64,000 bases of DNA, taken from Bacteroidota bacterium. Lineage in GTDB: Bacteria > Bacteroidota > Bacteroidia > Chitinophagales > BACL12. The position numbers were made by a program, and so were the translations under genes. Under the pieces are notes generated by a model. That model did no database searches, was not told the origin of the DNA, and saw only the letters and a list, made by a program, of their open reading frames with translations. Where the stretch lies: positions 682,001 through 746,000 of the forward strand of contig JADJIS010000001.1 of NCBI GenBank assembly GCA_016706865.1. The letters run 5' to 3'. This document shows positions 56,080-64,000 of the stretch, in pieces (position 1 is the first letter of the stretch; the number at the start of each line of letters is the position of its first letter).

Positions 56080-59000
56080 CTATACCTTTTGGATTCCTTT
56101 TAATAAATGTTTTTCAAAAAAATTCATTCCCTCTAAAATTATTATTGGAGCAACATAGTCAAATTTCTTCTGTTCCTCTTTCTTTCTTTTTTGAGCTTCG
56201 ATAAAATCCGGATCTTGTTTTATATAACTTTCAATATTCATGTCCTGAAATCCTGCCATAAAATCAGCGGGGCTCATTTTTAATCCAAACATGGCAGAGG
56301 ATACCTTAAAGAATAAATCAGCGAAATTCATAAATTTGGGACAAGGTTGTTGACCTTGCTTTGGAGCACATATAAAGTATTCCCCAATGTGTTCCATCAT
56401 TTCAGCTGTAATTGAATTTCCATAATTTAAATATTTCATTTCTCCGTTTGCGGTAATTACACAAAAATTTTCCTCGCCCAATATTTCTATTGCCTCTTTG
56501 TTTTTAGGCACTAGGATTGGTGTAATATGAGTTGGAATTGCCAACCCTTTAGAAACTTCATATTTAACATCAGCATTATTGTCTTTCTTTCGGCTATTAA
56601 TATTGATTATTTGAACTGGATAATTAATAGGGGTAATTGTCTGCTTAGCCACATTTTCACCTCCAATTCCCCTTATAAACATCTGGGTATAGTAATCATT
56701 TGCTGCTTTGGAATTAACAGCAGAAAACCAATCGAAAATTCGAGCACCTTTTCCTGCAAATGCTATATTAATTTTTGGCGCCAAAGCCTTCACATGGGGA
56801 GGTGCATCCTCTGATTTTACAATTTCCGATCGCAGTTTGAATGCTAATTGACCAGCATAATACATAATTAAACCAGTTACATACAAATTAATACTCATCA
56901 TCTCCTTGCATTCTGCAGCAATTAATAAATAAAAAGTATTGAAATCGCTATCATCAAGTCTGTCTACTAATTGTTCAAAATAATAAGGGGCCGTATTCTC
57001 TGAAAATTTATTATCCCCTTTATTTAAACCTTGAATTGAAATGTTTTTCTTTTCACACATCTTCAATAAAACCGATTTGAAATTAGGTGAAAATTTTGTG
57101 GCCTGAGCGACACGCTGGGCTGCAAATCGAATTGAATTTTGTTTAATCATGGCTTTGCCGCCATCCATTTGGCATAGTGCAGTAATATCAGTAGTACTTC
57201 CACCTATGTCAAAGCAAAGTACTAATTCTCCTGGATTAACGGAATAGCCAGAATTTACCAAATAATTAGCCACAGCGCATGCTTCTGTTAAAGATTCCTC
57301 ATTACCTAAAAGTTTAAAATCAAACCTAATAGGACCTGTTTCAGTCGCTATATCTATTGATTTTTTATTCTTTTTCGGTGTTTCATCCCCCCAGCCGCTC
57401 TTTGCAGTTTCTTGTTCCACCCACCCGGTATCATTGTTTTCACCATTTATTAATGAATCATCGTTCCAACCAACATTACTTTCAATCTCACCAAAGGAAC
57501 TACCACTTGTATCACCGATTTCAGAAAGATCTGATGGGGGATAAGTTTTTAAGGTTACTTTACTTTCAATGGGACTAATTTCTTTTAATGAATCCCAAAT
57601 AGCCCTGTATTCGCTTAGTAAACCCTTGCCCATTGAGGAAGGATATGACCATTTTAATGTATGGGGTTCATGACCCTCAATAAATAATTGCGCGTAGACA
57701 TGTAAAAGCAGCGAACTTAAATAAGCCGTTTTATAACTTTTGTCAATGCTCTGAGTTGACCATTTCATATTATGAACTAATTCTGCTCTTCCAACTCTAT
57801 TAAACCCCAAGGTATATCTATTGTTTTGTGCATTTTCAATTGGAAGGTTCTTTTCAAAACAAGGAAATCCTCCTTTTACTGCCTGAGCTGCTAACGAATC
57901 ATTTGAATTACTATTATCGTTTACTAAACGTCTTGGGTCATGTATTGTGAGAATAGATTTTATAGAGTTTGAAATAATTTCATCATTTTGAAAAAGAAAA
58001 TTTCATCTTCAACCGCTGGCCTTTCATCATTATTTTTAGCATCATTAGAAAGTAGGGAAACTCTTCGATTTTTAAACTTTAAATTATCACACACTTCATT
58101 TCTACTTCCTGAGAAATATGCAATTGATGAATTGGTGCTACCAAAATCAAATCCGAGATTTGCAGGTGCTAAATCAACTACCGGGTTCTTCAACAAATTT
58201 GAAGGGAAAGTTTGGCTACTTCCTGTACCATCATATCTTATAATCCCAAAACCACAATCAATACCGGCATGGGCAAATTTTATACCTTTATATGGCCTAT
58301 TACTTTCGTAAATTTCATATTTATATTTATTGTCTGCAACTGAATTGTTAGAAGTAATATGCAACTGAATCTTTATACTATCATACTCTTTATCCAATAT
58401 ACTAACTTTACCTTTATTAGCAAGATATAAAGGAACCTTATTCTTATCTAAAACAATTCGAAAAAAATCATCATTCACATCACCAATAAAGGGAGTTGCT
58501 TGAAATTTGGCATCATTATGTGGTATTTCAGAATATAGAAAATATCTATTCCATTGTTTGGATATAAAATTTGGCCACAATAGAATATCTTGTCCTATTA
58601 TAGAATCACGGGTAACTTTATATACAACTTGTTTTGTTATTTCATTACCGGTTTGTGTGTAGAGTTTCAATTGAACAATTAATTTTTCACCATCCTTGTC
58701 AATTGGATCGTAAATTGCAGATATGCGAGATTTTACATTTGAAAACTCATCCAAACCTACTAAAGCTGTCAAGTTTGCACCAAAAACATTTAATGCAAGA
58801 GGAGTTAAAGGCAAAGTAAAATATGCAAAGTTATTCGATTGACCTTTAGTTTCAGCCTCCAATAAAAGAATTGGTTTGTTCTTTAAATAATTTTTTGTTT
58901 CGGAACCTTCCCTTCCGAAATCAATTTGAGCAATTTCAAAAGATTCGGACAATAACAAATCTTTAGGATCAAAAGGAATTGACCCATCTATACTTGCATC

Positions 59001-59936
59001 GCTTGAAATAATACCTTCAGATCCAAATAATTCAGTAGAATAGTTAAATAGGATACTAAATGGATATCTAAAAATAGAACCTACCTCAGGAGGCGTTTGA
59101 TTATCCAATTTCGGAAATCCTTTTCCAACCTGATACTTAACCATATCACTCATCCAATTTTGGATGCAACCATAAATATTACTGTAGTCAGGTTTTAAAA
59201 TATCTTCTAATCCATCGAAATTTTTTCTAAATTTATCTATGTTATTCAGAATGTGATTTGCATATCCATATATTTTAAATAGTTCATCAGGTTTTAGTTC
59301 CGATTGAAGGGGGTCAATAAATTTTCCATTGTTGATATTTATAAAGGGTAATTTCTCCTTAAGTTTATATGAAACAGATGAGAATAAAAAACAATCAGGA
59401 GAGGTACCCCCTACAACTGTTCCATTAAATGAAATTACATCAATAAATGGTATTTTATCTGCATTATTTGATAAAGACTGGTCACACCATAACGGTTGCC
59501 TTTCAAAAAGCACGTTACCAAAAGCACCTATTGGTTCATATATATTCTCTGTATCTATTATTTTTTTCCCATCAGAGTAAGATAATGAAATTCTATCTAT
59601 TTGAATATCCTTATAATTTAAAGCTATACAAGTTATAAATCCTTTCCATTCACTGATCAATGATTTATAAAACAGCATTAAACCACTAACTTCAGCATCC
59701 TTATCAGTTATAGAGTCTAATGCATTTCGAAAAAGATTAGCTCTAGCATATACTGTTGGCATCCCTGAAACAATCGATCCTATATCAACTGATGAATTCC
59801 CTTCCTTATCTACCGCGATTTCAGGAATGAGTATATTCTTCGTAAAATTTGGCAACTCCTTCAAACTATCCCAAGCATATTTTACACCAGGTTGGATCGT
59901 CTTTGAATTTATAGTAAGTGCTTTAATTGGCGCCAT
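56080..59936 (-). CDS. Large protein with N-terminal unknown region and C-terminal Hsp70/actin-type ATPase, frameshifted
   Basis: A 1285-residue protein when repaired, otherwise seen as two ORFs with a 149-nt gap. Residues 1-580 are beta-rich and unassigned. From about 590 the ATPase domain starts with phosphate-1 NLGFDFGSTNSSIAYF (Asp597), and phosphate-2 LCFDIGGSTTDITAL (Asp910) is in the second half; IAFAGKGARIFDW is adenosine-like. Large insertions, including a Trp/Asp-rich low-complexity stretch, separate the parts. The frame breaks in A5 at 57991-57995; one more base joins EIFFF to QNDEIISNS, after which the 149-nt gap is fully open (LTIHDPRRLVNDN to ENAQNNRYTLGF), giving 1286 codons exactly. 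Likely a nucleotide-dependent assembly or chaperone core for the operon. Confidence 0.82.
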
Positions 59937-59945
59937 TAAATTGAA

Positions 59946-61601
59946 TTAACTTAAATTAAAATTCTGTGAAGTAGTTAATGCGTTATAGATATGTGCTAGA
60001 AATTTTTCCTTTGTAGTATTAACTTTCTGCTCATCTTTCGGTCCTATATTAATTAATTTGTCAATAAAAGTGCCGTATCTATCTGATAAAAGCCCACCTT
60101 TTGGCCAATGGTATTTTTGGTCAGTAAAAATTGTACCTACATCTAATTTCTTTAGCTCCGTTTGCGTGTCGGGGAACGCCTCACTATTAAACAAAAACGA
60201 CCCTGGTGCGACTGTTTTCCTTATCTGATATAACCAACCAGGTGCAAATTTTACATTACCATTTTCATTAACAAAATTATAAGCAAATAATTTAAAATAT
60301 TCGTTTATTTGATCACATTCTACATTTGTGATGGAGCTATACTGTGTTAACTTTTGTTTTTCACATCTTGTTATAAATCCCTTAACACCGGTATCACCGA
60401 TTGAACCTCCATTAACTGTTAATGATATATGTGCAAATGAGAAGAAGGCACCCAATCTATTCGCAAAGTTGTTGCCTGCATTATTATGGCTTCCAACAAA
60501 ATCATCAAAAGAAAAATTAAAAATATTTTCTTTAAATTCAACTGCCTTGTATAGATATTGAGCAGTTGCACTGTCAAAACCATCTACTCTTGTAAAAAAG
60601 TCATATGCTGCACAAGCACAGAGTAATTCAGTTATATGACAAGGGTTCTTTTGTGACGCACCACCAGTTATTGTTTTATGCCCAGAGTTTTCGTCATCCA
60701 CCTTTTTACTTTCTATTGGCCATCCAATATGGTATAAAATTTTGTAACTTTTTTGAACTGTGGGGTCATTTTGATAAAATTGAAGTGCTGCTTGACTGTT
60801 TAAAGGAAAAAAAGAAGAATCTGCAATAACACTATTTTCCTTCGTGGATTTTTCTTTGTTATCAGGCTTTTTAAAGGTAAAATACTCTGTAAGTAACGTT
60901 GATCCAAATTTAGCCTTAGAAATATCAATTGTTTCTTTATTGCCTGACCTTATTTGAATAAATTCCTGTAATGCTTTAGGAATTACAGGAATTGAAGAAG
61001 CACCAGTTCCGCCAAATATAGACCCGAAAATAAACACTCTTGCACTTGCCCCAGCAATTTTCACTTTTGTAACAAATTGTTCTAATTCCCTCTCTTCAGG
61101 TTTTGCATTAATACCTTTTGTTAAGTTTCTTGCAGCTTCCAGGATACCGTGATACATTAACATTGAACCTAAATGCGTTTGCGCTCTATATCCATGTGCC
61201 AAATTGAACTCTTGAACTGATGAATTTTCTAAAAACAAATCTGAAATTAATTTATTTGCTTTTTGAGTCTCTGCAGTTCCCGAAGAAATTTTACTAATAT
61301 TTTTATATGTCTCTCTTCCGATATCTGAATAATTTGTATAATATTTATGCAAATTTAGTTTTGCAGAAAAAAAGGTATTTGCATTTGGTGTGCCTCCTAC
61401 TATACTGCCTGAAGATTTAACTTGATTATATAATAGTATTAAATCTTCAACTCTTTTTTTATTCCCATTTGTTGAATCAGTATCTAAAGTTAATATCTCA
61501 ATTTCTTGATTATCAAACATCCCAATTGCACATAAATGTGTAAAAGATTCCAAACATCGCATCCCGGTTCCGCCGATTGCAATTACAAAAAGTTTATCCA
61601 T
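59946..61601 (-). CDS. Tubulin/FtsZ-like GTPase
   Basis: A 551-residue protein. Its first strand-loop IAIGGTGMRCLESF is the tubulin N-terminal GTP-binding loop, and VFIFGSIFGGTGASSIP at about 190-204 contains the tubulin signature core Gly197-Gly198-Thr199-Gly200 (family form GGGTG-S/T-G). The TLDTDSTNGNKK loop is at the T3/T4 region. It is far larger than FtsZ (about 380), with a long C-terminal half that is not similar to FtsZ; it fits a separate FtsZ-like or Tubulin_2 family. It is 9 nt before the Hsp70-like gene. Tubulin-like proteins of this type are known from conserved operons with vWA and OmpA-family proteins that are proposed to remodel membranes, which matches the neighbours here. 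Confidence 0.82.
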   Translation of the reverse strand: MDKLFVIAIGGTGMRCLESFTHLCAIGMFDNQEIEILTLDTDSTNGNKKRVEDLILLYNQVKSSGSIVGGTPNANTFFSAKLNLHKYYTNYSDIGRETYKNISKISSGTAETQKANKLISDLFLENSSVQEFNLAHGYRAQTHLGSMLMYHGILEAARNLTKGINAKPEERELEQFVTKVKIAGASARVFIFGSIFGGTGASSIPVIPKALQEFIQIRSGNKETIDISKAKFGSTLLTEYFTFKKPDNKEKSTKENSVIADSSFFPLNSQAALQFYQNDPTVQKSYKILYHIGWPIESKKVDDENSGHKTITGGASQKNPCHITELLCACAAYDFFTRVDGFDSATAQYLYKAVEFKENIFNFSFDDFVGSHNNAGNNFANRLGAFFSFAHISLTVNGGSIGDTGVKGFITRCEKQKLTQYSSITNVECDQINEYFKLFAYNFVNENGNVKFAPGWLYQIRKTVAPGSFLFNSEAFPDTQTELKKLDVGTIFTDQKYHWPKGGLLSDRYGTFIDKLINIGPKDEQKVNTTKEKFLAHIYNALTTSQNFNLS

Positions 61602-61621
61602 TTTTAAATATTATTATAGGA

Positions 61622-61951
61622 TTAAAACCAATGACCCAATTTTCCATTTTTAAACATTTTGCTCAAGATAAATCCAATAATGATATAAAGAACAAAACCC
61701 GCCCCTGTAGCAATACTTAGATCCGATACATACTTGTCAACCACCATTATATTGCCCTTTGGCATAAACAGGAAGTAACCTAATGAAAAATTTATAGCTG
61801 GATTTAGAATCGCTAATATCCAAAACCACATTTTTCTCTTACCAGGGTCTTTGGGATTGCTTCCACCCTCAAATTTTATGGCATTTGCAATAAAAATAGA
61901 TAATAGTAAAAAAACAAGTGCAGTTATAATTGAAATTATGTATGCTGTCAT
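61622..61951 (-). CDS. Small three-TM membrane protein
   Basis: A 109-residue protein with hydrophobic segments at about residues 3-24, 43-62 and 80-98, separated by GGSNPKDPGKRKMWFW and a short loop. The short lysine-rich tail ends GKLGHWF. It is 20 nt before the tubulin-like gene and 27 nt after the vWA lipoprotein. It may be a membrane anchor for the filament. No family is recognised. Confidence 0.65.
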   Translation of the reverse strand: MTAYIISIITALVFLLLSIFIANAIKFEGGSNPKDPGKRKMWFWILAILNPAINFSLGYFLFMPKGNIMVVDKYVSDLSIATGAGFVLYIIIGFILSKMFKNGKLGHWF

Positions 61952-61978
61952 ATTTGTGAATTGAGTTTAGTTGATAAA

Positions 61979-63521
61979 TTATTGTAAGGTTTTAATATAA
62001 TAGGAATAAATTACTTTATTAGTTGGAACAACACTAGGCTCTTCTAATGTAGTTTTTATTGATTGATATAATCCGAGGTTAGTTTCACCTTTCGAATTTA
62101 TCCATTTAAAGTTTTCCAAAAGGGGATTTGAAATATTTGGTTTTGCAGAAACTAAGATGATATCTACTCTCATTAAACAATCCGGGTTTGCGATGTTTTC
62201 CACTTTAAATTTAGGATCAAACAAAATTCCAAGTTCTACAGCTCCTTTTTCTGAATCCTTTTTAGTATTTTTAAAAAGTTCTTGATTTAATAAAAATACT
62301 TCAGGGAGTTCATTTGTATTTTTTTTTGTATTATTATATTCCCACTCGCTTTTGATTTTACCATGTGAATCATAACAGTATAATGCGATATCGTCCATCT
62401 CATCATCAGAAAATTTATCTTCACCATTAGTACCTTTAACAATCTTAGGCTTATGATTTAAAGCCTCAGTGCATCTGGCAAAATGAAGAAAATCATCAGT
62501 TACATCTGTAACTTTTACTTCAAAATCTTCATAAATATAAGAATCTTCGTTATTTAAATCAATGAATAAATTTCTAAAAAAATGATCAAATTGATTATGC
62601 TCAATATAGGACTCGTGAGTAGTACTGATGTTAGCCCAGTCTAAACCAAATGGGTAAAATTCATATGGAATATCACTCTTTAGACCATTAACATAACTAT
62701 CCTTTAAATCTAAAATGTTATCCTTACCCGGACCAGCGTCACTTTCATAAAAATTGCCGCCCATTCTTGCACTTGGGTATTTGTTATTTAAATTAAATGC
62801 CTGGTTAGACAACTCAAATTTTGGCAAGCTTGCAAAATAAGGGTTCAGTTTTGAAAGCATATTATTTTCATCCTTACTACCTACAATAAATAAAGTGAAA
62901 TAGATATGTTTATTTACTTTACCTTCTACATAATCAGCTACAAAAAAATGTATAGTATTCCCTTTTCCTATCCAAGTTGTAAATGATTCTTTCAAGTAGG
63001 CTGTTTTTAATATTTCACCTGATCCTTTTTGCACTTCTTCAAAATCAGTTATAATCAAAGCGTCATTAGCTTTATTTACAATTTCTTCTACAGCCTTTTG
63101 AATAGGAGCATACTTGTCCTTATAATTTTTGGAATCACTTATTAATTCACCTAATTCGGTGCTATTTGTAATACTTAATTGTGTTATTTTATCATCACCA
63201 AGTCTAAATGTAGTTAGGTTTGCACCATACAATGAATTAAAGCAATCAGATATCAATTTATTAATTACCGGTTCTTTAAAAGCTTTTTGTATCCCATCAG
63301 AAAAATCGATATAAAGTGACGGATTACTAGAAGTTATTAACGTTAAATTTGATGTAGTTGCAATGTGATAATCTTTGACTCTTGAGCTTAAATTTGAATC
63401 ATAGGCATCAAACCCAATTGCATCAAAAAGGATCACCACTTTCACCACCACAACCAATACTACTAACTATTATTAACAATAGCGCTGTTATATAATTAAG
63501 CTTAAATTTAAATTTATTCAT
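61979..63521 (-). CDS. vWA-like lipoprotein, frameshifted
   Basis: A 513-residue lipoprotein when repaired. ATG 63521 opens a signal ALLLIIVSSIGC-GGESG with lipobox SIGC, in a frame separate from the main part. The main part has SLYIDFSDGIQKAF (a degenerate MIDAS), ALIITDFEE and WIGKGNTIHFFVADYVEG, so a vWA-like fold with partly lost metal ligands is likely. The frame breaks in A5 at 63425-63429; with four, ESGDPF joins DAIGFDAYD and the gene is exactly 514 codons. The lipobox places it in the periplasm or outer membrane, which fits the OmpA protein. It is the first complete gene of the operon. Confidence 0.7.
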
Positions 63522-63644
63522 AACTGAATTTAATTTATTTTTTCCTTTAAATTATTTATAAAATACCAGAGGTCATTTCATAAATGATTAAAAAACACAC
63601 AAAATAATAAGCCTGTTTAAAATGAATTACTTAGCTAATAAAAA

Positions 63645-64000
63645 TTAACTACGCTTTGATATATATTCAAGTAAATTTGGCACCATTGAAGTTGCTTTTG
63701 ACTTCAGGTTATTAAGCAACGCCATTTCATTTTTATCAATTTGACCATCCTCACCAATTTTAGCTATAAGCCAATTGGCTTCAGCCTGATCTATAACATT
63801 TGGTGAATGTTCGTCGTTTAATAAATAACTACTGATTGCGTCAACAAAAAAACTTTGCCATTCAGGAGCGTTATCTGAACTTGAGCAGGAGGTGTTAAGG
63901 TCAAAAAGTAAATCAGCCTCTTCGGTATCAATTTTATTGTCCGCTAATAAAATTTCCCGAAGTTTGGCTACTTCTGCAGAGTCAATTTTGCCGTCAGATA
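63645..64000 (-). CDS. TerB/EF-hand-like protein, 5' part beyond the window
   Basis: An open reading frame of 118 codons before the stop, running off the right edge. It has two acidic-loop motifs DGKIDSAEVAKLREIL and GEDGQIDKNEMALL, each followed by a helix, and PNVIDQAEANWLIAK and NKIDTEEADLLFDL. The pairs D-x-x-I-D-x-x-E read as EF-hand-like or TerB helices with metal-binding acidic residues. It ends 123 bp upstream of the vWA lipoprotein start and would be the first gene of the operon. Its N terminus, size and exact type are unknown; TerB is inferred from the neighbourhood as well. Confidence 0.62.
   Translation of the reverse strand, partial: SDGKIDSAEVAKLREILLADNKIDTEEADLLFDLNTSCSSSDNAPEWQSFFVDAISSYLLNDEHSPNVIDQAEANWLIAKIGEDGQIDKNEMALLNNLKSKATSMVPNLLEYISKRS

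Noticed and set aside
1..64000. tRNA, rRNA and riboswitch genes
   Set aside because: I scanned for cloverleaf-like and conserved rRNA segments and found none I can support; a covariance-model scan would be decisive.

Overview
The window looks like a low-GC Bacteroidota chromosome segment, probably Chitinophagales or a related lineage. The reasons are three proteins ending in type IX secretion (T9SS) sorting domains (YPNPAS motifs), a TonB receptor with satellite lipoproteins, TAnnTTTG promoter elements, weak Shine-Dalgarno sequences and many short SPII lipoproteins. No rRNA, tRNA or CRISPR was seen.

Left part (1-24 kb), mostly housekeeping and surface genes: the 3' part of gatA; an SLT/LysM lytic transglycosylase; a large Gly-rich T9SS adhesin-like protein; two S41 peptidases; kbl; a TonB receptor operon bracketed by two paralogous lipoproteins; a T9SS-secreted cytochrome c / copper type II monooxygenase-like protein; a YbhN-like flippase coupled to scpA; recQ; manC; and two paralogous beta-barrel proteins, one frameshifted. 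Intergenic DNA here is full of tandem heptanucleotide repeats.

Middle part (24-43 kb), accessory: an 86-bp tandem repeat, a GxxExxY protein, two paralogous small lipoproteins flanking a TPR protein, a zeta-toxin-like kinase overlapping a 50-residue partner, a T9SS repeat protein, a 1606-residue protein combining two alpha/beta hydrolase domains with a CHAT caspase-like protease and overlapped by a small partner gene, a two-gene unknown operon, a secreted DNase-I-fold enzyme, and membrane proteins including one with GYF_2 and a predicted NADase-type glycan-binding domain.

Right part (43-64 kb), all on the minus strand, is the most interesting: a long Ter-type stress or defence cluster. In transcription order it has a TerB/EF-hand-like protein (cut by the window end), a vWA-like lipoprotein, a 3-TM protein, a tubulin/FtsZ-like GTPase, a 1285-residue protein with an Hsp70/actin-type ATPase domain, a second protein with an NfeD-like OB tail, two TerD proteins, an inner-membrane OmpA-domain protein, a small membrane protein, TerC, two more TerD proteins, two short TerY vWA proteins, a YggT-like protein, a macro-domain protein, a TerY with a zinc-ribbon tail, a PP2C phosphatase and a Ser/Thr kinase. 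The last three form the TerY-P triad. The layout suggests a kinase/phosphatase/vWA switch linked to TerD/TerC and to a tubulin-Hsp70-OmpA envelope-remodelling machine.

At least 14 genes or gene joints carry single-base indels, nearly all in mononucleotide runs. Eleven of them lie in 41-64 kb. Every interrupted gene becomes a whole number of codons after the single-base repair (two repairs for the phosphatase), so I annotate them as continuous genes and treat the breaks as probable sequencing errors, with real decay or phase variation as the alternative.
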